Counted from the first letter of the stretch, positions 33,363 to 42,773 are shown. The stretch: DNA of 64,000 nucleotides from Actinomycetota bacterium (GCA_027313705.1 DAHVDE010000050.1:1-64000); one strand, 5' to 3'. Notes: generated by a model from the letters alone, not told the origin. Program-made: numbers and translations.

Positions 33363-34919
33363 GTGGGTGATGAGTCGGTGGCTGATGTGCCAGTGGGCGA
33401 TGAACCAGTGGGCGATGAACCAGTGGGCGATAAACCGGCAGGCGAGACGAACGAGCGGCGCCTGGTACTCGTCGCCTCCAACCGGGGGCCGGTTTCCTTC
33501 AGCCGCGGCGAGGACGGCGAACTGACCGCGAAGCGGGGCGCCGGCGGCGTGGTGTCTGGCCTGTCTTCTGTGGCCAGTAATGCGAACCTGCTCTGGGTGT
33601 GCGCCGCTTTGAGCGAGGCGGACCGTACGGCGGCGCGGCGTGCGCCGAACGGCATGCTCGATCTTGACGGCAATCCTGGCGGCAGCGCGGTTCAGATGCT
33701 CGGCATTCCGCCGACCACGTTTCACCGGGCTTACAACACAATCGCCAACTCGGTCCTGTGGTTCGTGCACCACATGCTCTACGACACCCCGAGCCGCCCG
33801 CAGTTCGGCCTCGCCTTCCGCCGGGACTGGGCCGCCTACCGTGAGTACAATCTGGCCTTCGCCGAGGCACTCGCCGCGGCTAGCACCGCGGCAGGCGCGG
33901 CGGCGCCACGCGCCGTCGTGCAGGATTACCACCTGACCTTGGCACCGCGGCTGCTCGCTGAGGTCAAGCCTCAGGTCAGGATCGCCCACTTCTCCCATAC
34001 TCCCTGGGCGCCGACGGATTACTTCAGGCTGCTGCCCGACTCGATCGCCGAGGAAGTACTCACCGGCATACTCGGCGCCGACCACGCCGGCTTTCTCAGC
34101 CAGCGCTGGGCGAACGCCTTCATGGATTGCTGCGAGCAGGTACTTGGCGCGGCCGCGGACAAGGACCGGCAGCTTGTCAGCTACCAGGGTCATTCCACCG
34201 GCATCGGGGTGCACCCGCTCGGTGTCGACGCCGCGGAACTGACCGAGCGGGCGGCTCAGGCCGACGTGGAAATGCGGATGGCCGCACTGCGCGAGGTGAT
34301 CGGTGATCGCAAGCTGATCGTCAGGGTCGACCGCACCGAGCTGTCCAAGAACATCCTGCGCGGCCTGAACGCCTATCGCGAGCTCCTGCTGAGCCGCCCG
34401 CAGTGGCGCGGCAAGGTCATGTTGCTCTCCTTCGCCTATCCGTCCAGGCACGACCTGCCCGAGTACCGCGAATACACGGCCGGAGTGCAGCGGCTGGCCA
34501 GCGCGATCGACGATGAGTTCGGCTCGGCGGACTGGACGCCTGTCCTGCTTCAGACCCAGGACGACTACGCACGCTCGCTGGCCGGTTACCGGCTCGCCGA
34601 TGTGCTCCTCGTCAACCCGATCAGGGACGGCATGAACCTGGTCGCGAAAGAAGGCCCGATACTCTCCGACCGCAACTGTGTGCTGGTACTTTCCCGCGAG
34701 GCGGGCGCAGCCGACGAACTGGCCGGCGACGCGCTCATGATCAACCCCTTCGACATCAGCGCCACGGCGGAGGCACTGCACGAGGCGTTGCTCATGTCAG
34801 GCACCGAGCGCGCGCGCCGCCGCAGTTCGCTTGCCGCCGCCGCGTCCGCCGTGCCACCGACGGCATGGTTCCAGAGCCAGCTTGACGCCCTCGATGCTCA
34901 GGTACCTTCCTGCCGCTGA
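33363..34919 (+). CDS. otsA: Trehalose-6-phosphate synthase
   Basis: A 518-residue GT20 glycosyltransferase joining UDP-glucose (or another NDP-glucose) and glucose-6-phosphate. Motifs: SNRGPVSF at 39-46, HFSHTPW for substrate binding, the arginine-containing VDRTELSKNILRG, and LVNPIRDGMNLVAKE near the C-terminus. The N-terminus carries an unusual acidic extension with three 15-bp tandem repeats (33390-33434, encoding VGDEP). Start is GTG 33363. The 3' end overlaps convergent otsB by 22 bp. Confidence 0.95.
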   Translation: MGDESVADVPVGDEPVGDEPVGDKPAGETNERRLVLVASNRGPVSFSRGEDGELTAKRGAGGVVSGLSSVASNANLLWVCAALSEADRTAARRAPNGMLDLDGNPGGSAVQMLGIPPTTFHRAYNTIANSVLWFVHHMLYDTPSRPQFGLAFRRDWAAYREYNLAFAEALAAASTAAGAAAPRAVVQDYHLTLAPRLLAEVKPQVRIAHFSHTPWAPTDYFRLLPDSIAEEVLTGILGADHAGFLSQRWANAFMDCCEQVLGAAADKDRQLVSYQGHSTGIGVHPLGVDAAELTERAAQADVEMRMAALREVIGDRKLIVRVDRTELSKNILRGLNAYRELLLSRPQWRGKVMLLSFAYPSRHDLPEYREYTAGVQRLASAIDDEFGSADWTPVLLQTQDDYARSLAGYRLADVLLVNPIRDGMNLVAKEGPILSDRNCVLVLSREAGAADELAGDALMINPFDISATAEALHEALLMSGTERARRRSSLAAAASAVPPTAWFQSQLDALDAQVPSCR

Positions 34920-35749
34920 GCGCTGATCGCCTCGGCGAGGGCGCCGAGCAGCGCCGCCACTCCGTGCGGCCCGTCTACCACGAGATCAGCTTCCCCGGCT
35001 AGCTCGGTGACCTCAGACGAACCGCTGAGCACGGAAAGACCTGGCACGCCGGCGTCTCTCAGTTCGCGCAACGCGGCAAACGCGGGACGGTCGCCGAGGT
35101 CGTCTCCGCAGTACATCACCGCTGACCGGTGCTTAATTGCGGCAAGTTCTTTCAGCGTTTTCCCCTTGTCCGCCCCGTGCGGACGAAGCTCCATGACCAT
35201 CCGGCCTGGCTCGCCGCGCAGGCCGGTCTGCGCGGCGAGCGCAAGCAAGGGCCCGCGCAACCGTTCGAGCGCACCCGCAGGGTCAGCGGCGCGACGAGTG
35301 TGGACGGCCAGTGCGTCGGTCTTGTCCTCGATCCAGATGCCTACCGGGGCTCTGAGCTCGGCGAGCAAGGCAGGCAGCCTTGCCCTGGCTTCGGCCAGGC
35401 CAGGCGGCGCCGGCGGCGCCGTGAGCGTGCCGTCCTGCCAGCGCTGGCGGCCGTACTGACCGAGCACGATAATGCCGGGAACCTGGTCGAGCGAGCCGTA
35501 CTCGACGGCCACCTGGGCCGGCCGGCCGGTGACCACCGCTATGGTGCCTACCAGCGGCGCAAGCGCGCGCAGCCCGGAGATCGCTTCAGGCAGCACCCGT
35601 GCCGACGCCGGGTCAGGCACGATCGGCGAAAGGGTGCCATCGAAGTCCAGCGCGATCAGCGCCTGGGCCGGCCGCTCGAGCATGGCGACCAGGCCGGCGA
35701 CGCCGGCTCGCGTAGCCGGGGTGAAGCCTGGCAGTGCGATGGTGACCAT
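34898..35749 (-). CDS. otsB: Trehalose-6-phosphate phosphatase
   Basis: A 283-residue HAD-family phosphatase making trehalose. The nucleophile motif is D35-F-D37-G-T (ALDFDGTL); the C-terminal motif is CGDDLGDRPAF; ADKGKTL supplies the lysine. ATG 35749 is chosen; the longer upstream frame overlaps the DUF3263 gene and has no similarity. It is convergent with otsA, overlapping by 22 bp, so the two trehalose genes are on opposite strands rather than in an operon. Confidence 0.95.
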   Translation of the reverse strand: MVTIALPGFTPATRAGVAGLVAMLERPAQALIALDFDGTLSPIVPDPASARVLPEAISGLRALAPLVGTIAVVTGRPAQVAVEYGSLDQVPGIIVLGQYGRQRWQDGTLTAPPAPPGLAEARARLPALLAELRAPVGIWIEDKTDALAVHTRRAADPAGALERLRGPLLALAAQTGLRGEPGRMVMELRPHGADKGKTLKELAAIKHRSAVMYCGDDLGDRPAFAALRELRDAGVPGLSVLSGSSEVTELAGEADLVVDGPHGVAALLGALAEAISAQRQEGT

Positions 35750-35765
35750 GCTTAGGTGGATACCC

Positions 35766-36002
35766 TCAGTCGGCCGAGCGTAGCCGGCCGCGCGCAACCC
35801 GCCTGCGGCGAAGCCTGGCCACGAGTTCCGGGTCGAACTCGGCGGCCTCCTGCCGGTCAATGAGTTCGTTGAGCACCTGGTAATACCTGGTCGGCGAGAG
35901 GCCGATGGCATCGGTGATCTCGCGGTCCTTAGCTCCCGGCGACAGCCAGAGGCTGCGCTCGAACGCCAGGATCCGCATCTGAAGCTCAGTAAGCGAAGGC
36001 AT
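35766..36002 (-). CDS. DUF3263 protein
   Basis: A 78-residue protein with the DUF3263 pattern ILAFERSLWLSPGAKDREI, then GLSPTRYYQVLNELIDRQEA. The helical HTH-like core suggests DNA binding, but the family has no proven role. ATG 36002 gives the normal length. It lies 16 bp upstream of otsB, so they may be co-transcribed. Confidence 0.9.
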   Translation of the reverse strand: MPSLTELQMRILAFERSLWLSPGAKDREITDAIGLSPTRYYQVLNELIDRQEAAEFDPELVARLRRRRVARGRLRSAD

Positions 36003-36084
36003 GTCAGGCCGTTGCCTTTCTCCCCCGCGCTCATGGTAGGCCAGAGCTAGCGCACGGAGGGGCGACCACGTACGCTCACGATTT

Positions 36085-36906
36085 GTGACCTCGCCTAGGT
36101 GCCTGACCTTCCTCACGGACTTCGGCCTTGAGGACGGATTCGTCGCGGCCTGCCACGGGGTCGCCGCCCAGATCGCGCCCCACGCCAGGATCATCGACAT
36201 AACGCACCTGGTGCCGCCTGGCGACGTGCGCCGGGGCGCGGCCGTGCTTGCCCAGACCGTCACCTCGATGCCGCCCGCCGTGCACGTCGCCGTGGTTGAT
36301 CCTGGCGTCGGCACGAATCGCCGCGCCATCGGACTGCGCGCCGGGACCGGCATCCTGATCGGTCCTGATAACGGCCTGCTTTCCTGGGCCGGCGATGCTC
36401 TCGGCGGCATCGACGCCGCGTACGTGCTCAGTAACGAGAAGCTGTGGAACCAACCGGTCTCACAGACCTTCCACGGCCGGGACATCTTCACGCCGGTGGC
36501 GGCCAGGCTGCTAACCGGCACCGCGCTGGCGGAGGCGGGAACCGAGATCGACGCCAGTGAGTTGGTGACGCTCTCCGCGCCAGCCAACCGCATGCTCGAC
36601 GGCGAGGCAGAAGGAGAGGTCCTGTCTGTCGACCGGTTCGGTAACGTGCAGCTATCGATTCCCTCGGTAGCCGCGGCGGAACTGGGCATCATATTCGGCT
36701 CGTCTATGATGATTCGCTACAGCAGGCAGAAGATAGTCGTCCCCTACGTGACGACCTTCGGCTCGGTGTCACCAGGCGAGCTAATCGCGTTCAGCGACAG
36801 CGCCGGGCTGATATCGCTGGCGGTAAGAAACGGCAGCGCGGCGGAGAAACTGGCGCTGCCATCCGGGGCCAGGGTCAGGATCGCGGCTAACCTGGCCTCC
36901 TCGTGA
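36085..36906 (+). CDS. SAM hydrolase (DUF62 / SAM hydroxide adenosyltransferase)
   Basis: A 273-residue protein of the family that hydrolyses S-adenosylmethionine to adenosine and methionine and is related to fluorinase and chlorinase. The Asp-Arg-His set is seen: TDFGLEDGFV (Asp12), VVDPGVGTNRR (Asp72, Arg79/80) and HGRDIFTPV. It lacks the halogenase loop features I would look for, so hydrolase is preferred. GTG 36085. Confidence 0.9.
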   Translation: MTSPRCLTFLTDFGLEDGFVAACHGVAAQIAPHARIIDITHLVPPGDVRRGAAVLAQTVTSMPPAVHVAVVDPGVGTNRRAIGLRAGTGILIGPDNGLLSWAGDALGGIDAAYVLSNEKLWNQPVSQTFHGRDIFTPVAARLLTGTALAEAGTEIDASELVTLSAPANRMLDGEAEGEVLSVDRFGNVQLSIPSVAAAELGIIFGSSMMIRYSRQKIVVPYVTTFGSVSPGELIAFSDSAGLISLAVRNGSAAEKLALPSGARVRIAANLASS

Positions 36907-36940
36907 GACTGACCAGACGAAGCGTTACGAACATGGCAGA

Positions 36941-38182
36941 ATGGGGATTGCTCCCCATGGAAGGCAACGAAACTTGCCGCTGAGGTTCCTTCGACTCGCC
37001 AAGGCCGTGACCGTGGTCAGCCTGGCGTCGGCTCCGTTCGCTGCTCTCAGCATGCCCGCGTTCGCCGCAACAGCCTCGGTGGCCTCGTCCGTACCGCATG
37101 CCAGGCCAGCGACGCGAGGCGCGGTGCCGCGGCGCCATCCGGTTCCGCCGTACGTGCCTGGTTCCGGGGCAGTCATCATGCACGAGATCACCGGCGACGC
37201 CGAGTTTTCCGGCCTGTTGCTGCTGATGCTGCTGGTACCGATCACCATGTACGGGCTGGCGTTGAGGCGACGCGACCGGCGCGAAGTCGCCGACCTGCCT
37301 GCCGAGCGCGTCATGCCTGGTCAAGCCAGGTCAGGGCACGGTTCCATGCTGGCCGACCCGCTGCTGGAGTTCTTCGGGCCGCAGCACGCGAGACCGGCCG
37401 CGCCTGCCCAGGGATCGAGGACGCCGCATGCACCCAGGTTCCAGCCGAGGGCAGGGCTGACCGGCCGCTCCACCATATCCGCGCCGCTCGCCGCGCGGCC
37501 GGCCTTTGAAGCCCCGCCATCGTCGGCGGCGGGACCACCCGGTGACCAGGGCCACGCGGGCGGCGCCGGCAGTGCTCCGTTCGGCCAGCGCACCAGTATC
37601 ACCCCGCTCAACGGCGCCGGCCGCGGCGTGGCCGCCGGCCAGGGCGCAGCTTCCGGCCAGGACCTGATCGCGGCCGGGCCGCCGGCGGGCGGAGCCGGCC
37701 CCACGGTTCGCCAGGCTCACGTATCGGGTGCACCGCCGTGGGAGCCAGCGAAGCGCCCGACCTCGGACCTGCCCTGGACCGTAGTACCGCCGCAGCAGGC
37801 GCCAAGCCGGCCCGTCAGCCAGGAACTGCCTGCGATTCCGCCGCCGCCGGACTCCGTGTGGGACTCGGCTCCGCCACCTAAGGCGCCCCGCCCCCGCCCC
37901 TCAGTCCCGCCGCCTTCGTTGTTCGCGTCACCCGAGCCCGGCCAGGACCGGTCCAGCGGACCTGCGGCGCCCACTGGACCGGGCAGTTCCCCCAGGTCAG
38001 CGTCAACGGCGGCGCCGGTGCCCGCAGACGTAGGTCCGCAGCCGACGTCGTGGCAGGACCTGCCAGGGTCTGAGCCGACCCGGCAGGCGAGGCGGCGGCG
38101 TCCAGCCGAGCGGAAAGCCGACGGCGAACGCGGACCCATCTTCGTGTGGAGTCCGATGGGCTCGGGCGACAACAAGCGCTAG
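36941..38182 (+). CDS. Pro-rich membrane protein of unknown function
   Basis: A 413-residue protein. An N-terminal signal-like segment (about 19-42) is followed by a short extracellular stretch, one membrane helix (about 84-104, LLLLMLLVPITMYGLAL), and a 300-residue disordered Pro/Gly/Ala cytoplasmic tail that ends in RGPIFVWSPMGSGDNKR. Proteins with this tail occur in Streptosporangiales. The start may be later than ATG 36941, at a Met or Val before LRFLRLAK. It overlaps plsC by 4 bp convergently. Confidence 0.65.
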   Translation: MGIAPHGRQRNLPLRFLRLAKAVTVVSLASAPFAALSMPAFAATASVASSVPHARPATRGAVPRRHPVPPYVPGSGAVIMHEITGDAEFSGLLLLMLLVPITMYGLALRRRDRREVADLPAERVMPGQARSGHGSMLADPLLEFFGPQHARPAAPAQGSRTPHAPRFQPRAGLTGRSTISAPLAARPAFEAPPSSAAGPPGDQGHAGGAGSAPFGQRTSITPLNGAGRGVAAGQGAASGQDLIAAGPPAGGAGPTVRQAHVSGAPPWEPAKRPTSDLPWTVVPPQQAPSRPVSQELPAIPPPPDSVWDSAPPPKAPRPRPSVPPPSLFASPEPGQDRSSGPAAPTGPGSSPRSASTAAPVPADVGPQPTSWQDLPGSEPTRQARRRRPAERKADGERGPIFVWSPMGSGDNKR

Positions 38183-38931
38183 GCGGCGGCCCTTTTCTCC
38201 GCCGCCCTCTTCTGAGCGGCTTCCTTGTCGGCGGCTTGCTTCTCTGCGGCGAGTTGCTCCTTGCGCGCCGAGGCGTAAATCGGCTCCACCTGCTGGCCGG
38301 ACAGTTCGCCGATGGCCGCCATCACCCGGTCGGCGACCGCACGCCGCTGCTTGGCGCCCCCGGGGACGTCGGCGAACTCCTCGAAGGTCAGCGGCTTGCC
38401 GATCCTGATCTCTATGCGGCCGGGCGTGGGAATTTTCGCTCCTGGCGGCATCAGCCGCTCGGTGACGATCATCGCCACAGGGATGACAGGCGCCCCCGAG
38501 TGCAGCGCCAGCCAGCCGACACCGGTCCGGCCACGGTAAAGCTTGCCGTCAGGTGACCTGGTGCCTTCCGGATAGATGCCGAACAACGAGCCGTCCTTGA
38601 GCAGTTTGAGCGCCGCCTCGAGCATCTCCTGCCCGGCCCGGGCGCCTGCCCGGTCCACGGACAACTGCTTGGTGGCGCGCAGGTACGCGCCCACCAGTCG
38701 CTCCTGCGGGCGCTTGCCGGTGAAGTACTCGGACTTAGCCGCGAACGTCACCGGGCGCTCGAGCACGAAAGGCAGATAGAAAGAATCCAAGATGGAAAGG
38801 TGGTTCGAGGCCAGGATGCCCGCTCCCTCGGCCGGCACGTTCTCGGCTCCCACCAGCGTAGTCCTGGCCAGCAACCGCAGGCAGGGACCAAGAAACACCC
38901 TAGACGCCTGGTACTTCACCCAATCCTCCAA
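38179..38931 (-). CDS. 1-acyl-sn-glycerol-3-phosphate acyltransferase
   Basis: A 250-residue PlsC-type enzyme adding the second acyl chain in phospholipid synthesis at the membrane. The catalytic NHLSILDSF (N-H-x4-D, about 43-51) and EGTRSPDG motifs are present. The C-terminal 35 residues are a Lys/Ala/Glu-rich tail, which is longer than usual. Several plsC copies are normal in actinobacteria. Confidence 0.92.
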   Translation of the reverse strand: MEDWVKYQASRVFLGPCLRLLARTTLVGAENVPAEGAGILASNHLSILDSFYLPFVLERPVTFAAKSEYFTGKRPQERLVGAYLRATKQLSVDRAGARAGQEMLEAALKLLKDGSLFGIYPEGTRSPDGKLYRGRTGVGWLALHSGAPVIPVAMIVTERLMPPGAKIPTPGRIEIRIGKPLTFEEFADVPGGAKQRRAVADRVMAAIGELSGQQVEPIYASARKEQLAAEKQAADKEAAQKRAAEKRAAA

Positions 38932-38962
38932 GGTCCTCGCGAGGCGGCCCCTACCTGGACAG

Positions 38963-41137
38963 TCACTCTCCTAGTGCCCCGCTTGGGCAAAGATTAGCCC
39001 GCGAAGGCGGCACACTTTCCGCCGCCGTCGAGTTCGCGGTCCGCACCACGAGCACGATGGCGATCGGGAGGGCGACCGGCAGTGCCGCCGCCACCACGCT
39101 TACCCCTGAGTCATCAGCCAGCCACCCGAGCACGACGGCCAGCCAGACCGCGAAAAGCGCCGGCCGCAGGAGTGGCTCAAGACGGCTGGCGGCCGCGAAC
39201 GTGCGCAGCCGCAACCGCTGCGGCCAGCCGAGCATCAGCCCGGTCACGAGCACAACGACCGGGATCACCGGAGTGAACCAGGTCTCGGTCAGCGAGTGCA
39301 GGTTCGAGCTGATCTTGCGCTGGAGCGTGCCGCCTGCCCGGCCGTGCACCACCTGGCCGACGAAACCGCCCAGGTGCGATGGCCCGATCGCGGGCAGCAG
39401 GTAGTCGAGCACCGCGAACGCCGCGACAAGCACGAGTCCGCTCACGGCGATGAGCAGGCCGCGGCGGGGCGTAATCCTGATCTTCGCGATGGCTGCAAGC
39501 AGCACCAGGAAGGCGGGCACCATCGCGATCGTGCCGCCGACCTTGGCGCCGAATCCCGGCCAGCCAGACGCGACCACGGCGCAGGCCGCGACCGCGCCGG
39601 CGGCGGCGACACCCCTGGCCCGTCCTGTCCCGTCCTGGCGAGCGCGCCCGGCCATGCCCGCCCAGGCGGCGGTCAGCATCGCGGCTACGGCGTAGACGCC
39701 GAGTGCGTTGTTGCCGACGCCGTAATACCTGCCCGCCTCGACAAGCGACAGCCCGAAGGGCGCTCCAACCTGCAGCCTCGACCCCGTCATCACGTCGAGC
39801 CCGATTACCGCCAGGGTGACCGCGCAGGTGAATGCTGGCGGGCCAAAAGGCTCTTTGCGCCAGGGACCCGCGAGCGCGGCCGCCCCGATCAATCCGGCCA
39901 GGCCGAAGCCGATCAGGTAAAGCCAGAGGGCCGGATGCGCGAGTTCCCCCCAGGGCACGAGCCCGGCCAGGAAGGTGCCTGCGGGCACGGCAGCGCCTAC
40001 CACGCCCGCCCCCGTGTACCAGGCGATGCGGCGTCGCCTTCGTTCGCCCTCACCTTTGAATACAAGCGCGATTACAGCAAAGAAAACCACCTCGGCGACG
40101 GCGTAGTACAAAAAGAACCAGCCTACGATGGACCGGTAAACCTGATTGGCGACGTCTTGTCCGACCATCGCCTTGACAGCGCCCGGCAGCGACCCGCGCG
40201 GGTCAGCGAGTATGCCTGATCCGGTGAGGCCGGCTGGCACAGGCTGGCCGCGCCAGGCGAAGATGCTCGGCGTCAGGTCGGTGATCGCGACCAGAGCGGG
40301 CTGCCTGGTCGAGGCCGAGGTGAGCTGGCCGTGGTGATAGCCGGGGCCGGAGACGATGATAGCTCGCAGGTGCGGGCTGTAGTTGTCACCCATCCCGGCT
40401 ACGGCGATCACCGCGTCGGGCGGGGCCGCGGCGGTGATGGCGGCGATCGCACGGTCGGCGGCCGCGAGTCGAGCGGCCCTGGCGGCGTTGACCGGAAGGA
40501 CGCCAAGATCGATTGCGGTGAGCGGGCAGCTTGCCAGCGCCGAGCGAAGCGCCGCGCCACTCGCGGGAAGATCTGGCCGGTAGGCCGCGACTTTGCCCGC
40601 GTTGCCTGCGAGAGCAACGGCGGCGCCGCTGCCGATCGCCATCGCGCACTTGCCGGGCCCGGCGGCCTTGGCCAGTACCCCGAAGCTGGGCTCGTAGCCG
40701 GTGGTGCCGTTGTATTTCAGCACGCCCGCCATGCCAAGGACCCGGGCACGGCCCGGCTCGCCTGGCACCGGCTGAACCTCGAGCGACAGGCAGCGATGGT
40801 GGCGGTTCTGCGGCCCGGCGGCGGCGCGATTCCCCGCGTTGACCGTCAGCCAGGCATCATCGGGGCAGGTGACCGTGTGAACCGAGGTAGTCACCAGGGA
40901 ACCGGTGGCGCCGGCTTCCGCCAGTCGCCAGATAGCCGGCGTGCCAGCGGGCGAGATGTCTTGCCAGCGCAGTCCGGTAAGCCCGATCAGGACGACCGGC
41001 CTTCCGGTGGCGCGCGCGCCTTCTGCCAGCGCGGCACCTGTGCCTTTGGCCAGGGCCGGCCCGCCGACCACGGCGAGCGCCGCCGCAGCAAGGCCGAGCA
41101 GTAGTCCTGTCATGCCGCCGGCCCGGATCCGCTTCAC
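38963..41137 (-). CDS. Large membrane protein with phosphatase-like outer domain
   Basis: A 724-residue protein. A signal segment (about 8-30) precedes a secreted domain of about 300 residues resembling the alkaline-phosphatase/sulfatase fold (VLIGLTGLRWQDI, CPDDAWLTVNAGNR, MGDNYSPHL), then about ten membrane helices (350-700). The N-terminal catalytic Asp-Ser/Thr pair is not obvious, so activity is uncertain. Similar conserved membrane proteins are common in actinobacteria. Starts at ATG 41137. Confidence 0.7.
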   Translation of the reverse strand: MKRIRAGGMTGLLLGLAAAALAVVGGPALAKGTGAALAEGARATGRPVVLIGLTGLRWQDISPAGTPAIWRLAEAGATGSLVTTSVHTVTCPDDAWLTVNAGNRAAAGPQNRHHRCLSLEVQPVPGEPGRARVLGMAGVLKYNGTTGYEPSFGVLAKAAGPGKCAMAIGSGAAVALAGNAGKVAAYRPDLPASGAALRSALASCPLTAIDLGVLPVNAARAARLAAADRAIAAITAAAPPDAVIAVAGMGDNYSPHLRAIIVSGPGYHHGQLTSASTRQPALVAITDLTPSIFAWRGQPVPAGLTGSGILADPRGSLPGAVKAMVGQDVANQVYRSIVGWFFLYYAVAEVVFFAVIALVFKGEGERRRRRIAWYTGAGVVGAAVPAGTFLAGLVPWGELAHPALWLYLIGFGLAGLIGAAALAGPWRKEPFGPPAFTCAVTLAVIGLDVMTGSRLQVGAPFGLSLVEAGRYYGVGNNALGVYAVAAMLTAAWAGMAGRARQDGTGRARGVAAAGAVAACAVVASGWPGFGAKVGGTIAMVPAFLVLLAAIAKIRITPRRGLLIAVSGLVLVAAFAVLDYLLPAIGPSHLGGFVGQVVHGRAGGTLQRKISSNLHSLTETWFTPVIPVVVLVTGLMLGWPQRLRLRTFAAASRLEPLLRPALFAVWLAVVLGWLADDSGVSVVAAALPVALPIAIVLVVRTANSTAAESVPPSRANLCPSGALGE

Positions 41138-41165
41138 CTGTCAAAGGTATCTGGCCGGAGAGACT

Positions 41166-41537
41166 TCAGCCGTAACACTTCACCCAGACGATCATGGGGC
41201 CACCAGGCGTCGACCCGTTTGAGTGGACGGTGATCACGCCGAGCGTGACCTTCGTGCCCGATGCCAGGCAGGAAGGCTGACCGCTGCCGTGCCAGCCGCC
41301 GCTAGAGTTCGCCTGCCAGGGGATGGGGTCCTGCATCGGGAAACTGACCGTTCCGCGCTGCCCTTTCTCCTTGAACACCAAGGTGGCGCCCTTGCCGCCC
41401 ATGGCGCCGCGCACCTGGGTTATCGTGCCGGTTTCTGATTTAGGTGATGCCGTGTGCTGCGGCAGCGCATAGCCAACAAGCACGCCAACCACGACAAGCA
41501 CTGCCCCGATGAGCCAGTTGCGCAACCGTTGCGTCAT
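41166..41537 (-). CDS. Small secreted or membrane-anchored protein
   Basis: A 123-residue protein with an N-terminal membrane segment (about 9-27, WLIGAVLVVVGVLVGYALP) and an extracellular beta-rich domain with two cysteines (QPSCLASG and VWVKCYG) likely disulfide-bonded. ATG 41537 is one of three tandem start-site repeats; an in-frame GTG four or five codons upstream is possible. Function unknown. Confidence 0.6.
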   Translation of the reverse strand: MTQRLRNWLIGAVLVVVGVLVGYALPQHTASPKSETGTITQVRGAMGGKGATLVFKEKGQRGTVSFPMQDPIPWQANSSGGWHGSGQPSCLASGTKVTLGVITVHSNGSTPGGPMIVWVKCYG

Positions 41538-41592
41538 ATCAGCCACCACCGTGTCATATCAGCCACCACCGTGTCATATCAGCTACCACCAC
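41533..41592. repeat. Triplicated 20-bp start region
   Basis: Three tandem 20-bp units at 41533-41552, 41553-41572 and 41573-41592 (the last with a few changes). Each contains, on the minus strand, GGTGG, then CTGAT, then ATGAC: a ribosome-site-like and start-codon unit. The two outer starts would make identical 7-residue peptides MTRWWLI, each ending in a TGA that overlaps the next ATG. Confidence 0.85.
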
Positions 41593-41701
41593 GTTGCGGT
41601 AGTTCGATCATTTTCTAATCTCGGCTGATCGGCCACGTAACGCAAGATCGCCACTATTGTGCCGTGTGGGACGTGCCTGTCAAAGCGGACAGGCCGGGTT
41701 C

Positions 41702-41722
41702 TTGGGTCGACTCTCGACCCAA
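41702..41722. promoter_or_regulatory. Operator-like dyad upstream of DUF4232 gene
   Basis: TTGGGTCGA-CTC-TCGACCCAA, a perfect 9-bp inverted repeat, 60 bp before the start of the secreted DUF4232 gene. The short 3-bp centre suits a dimeric repressor site better than a hairpin. Confidence 0.5.
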
Positions 41723-41782
41723 CCGATCGGCCCGCGCAAGCGTCACACTCGTAGACACCACCGCGCAAAGGAGTACGACCAG

Positions 41783-42346
41783 ATGAAGTTCAGCCAGCTC
41801 ATGACCAAGGGCCGCCTTACGCTGAGCGTCGGCGCCGCCGCCGTCGCGCTTGTGGCAGGCAGCGCGACGCTGGCCGCCACCGCCGCGTCAGCCGCCCCCG
41901 CAAGCCCGGCCGCCCCGGCCACCCCGCACTGCCTCTCGTCCAACATGACCGTCTGGACCGGTTCCCCCGGTGACGGCACTGCGGGCAGCTTCTACTACCA
42001 GCTTGAGATAAGCAACACCGGCAGGCACGCCTGCACGCTGTACGGTTACCCGGGAGTCTCGGCCATCAACAGCAAGGGGCAGGTCGGCTTGCCTGCTTCG
42101 CACAGCGGACCCAAGTCCGTGGTCACCATCCCGGCCGGCGGCACCGCGCACGTCGTGCTCAGGGTCATCGACCCCGGAGCCGTCTGCTCGCACCCAGTAA
42201 CCGCAAATGAACTGAAGGTCTACGCTCCTGGCCAGTACAAGGCCGAGACCACGCCATTCGCCGTTTCCGTGTGCCCGCACAACGTAACGCTGCACGTGGA
42301 CGCGGTACATCAGAACGCGGGCATTCCTGGCTACTCGAACTCCTAA
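41783..42346 (+). CDS. Secreted DUF4232 protein
   Basis: A 187-residue exported protein. A cleavable signal peptide (about 1-38, ending ASAAPA) precedes a beta-sandwich DUF4232 domain with paired cysteines (HCLSSNMTV, HACTLYGYPG, VCSHPV, VCPHNV). ATG 41783 with AAAGGAG is the start. DUF4232 proteins are common secreted or cell-wall proteins in actinobacteria with unknown role. Confidence 0.88.
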   Translation: MKFSQLMTKGRLTLSVGAAAVALVAGSATLAATAASAAPASPAAPATPHCLSSNMTVWTGSPGDGTAGSFYYQLEISNTGRHACTLYGYPGVSAINSKGQVGLPASHSGPKSVVTIPAGGTAHVVLRVIDPGAVCSHPVTANELKVYAPGQYKAETTPFAVSVCPHNVTLHVDAVHQNAGIPGYSNS

Positions 42347-42380
42347 TCTGGCCTCGCCGCGCGGCCCCTGGCGCGCCCGC

Positions 42381-42773
42381 TCATTCCGCGAGCGAGCCAG
42401 GGCTTGCGGGCACGTCGATCGCGTGCTCCCGCAGCGCCTCAAGCGGGACGATCTCGAGCGCTCGTTCGTGGGTGGACTTGAGGACCACGAATGCGGCCGA
42501 TCCGTCGCGGTGCGCCCGCAGCCAGTTCGCTGCGGTAACGCACCACCTGTCACCTGGTGCCAGGCCAGGGAACCCGTGCAACAGCATCGGCGAGATCAGG
42601 TCATTGCCGATCCTTCGCTGATGCTCAAGAAATTCGGCGGTCACGACCGCGCAGATGGTATGGCTGCCAAGGTCTTCAGGGCCGGTGTTGCAGCAGCCGT
42701 CACGATAGAACCCGGTCACCGGGTCGTCACCGCACGGCTCAAGGTCACCGCCGAGCACATTCCGCTCGCTCAT
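42381..42773 (-). CDS. DUF2237 protein
   Basis: A 130-residue protein starting MSERNVLGGDLEPCG, with the DUF2237 signature TGFYRDGCCNTGPEDLGSHT and GDRWCVTAANWL. Four conserved cysteines suggest a metal or redox role, but no function is established. ATG 42773 removes an unrelated upstream stretch. It lies downstream of the transporter gene by 100 bp. Confidence 0.93.
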   Translation of the reverse strand: MSERNVLGGDLEPCGDDPVTGFYRDGCCNTGPEDLGSHTICAVVTAEFLEHQRRIGNDLISPMLLHGFPGLAPGDRWCVTAANWLRAHRDGSAAFVVLKSTHERALEIVPLEALREHAIDVPASPGSLAE

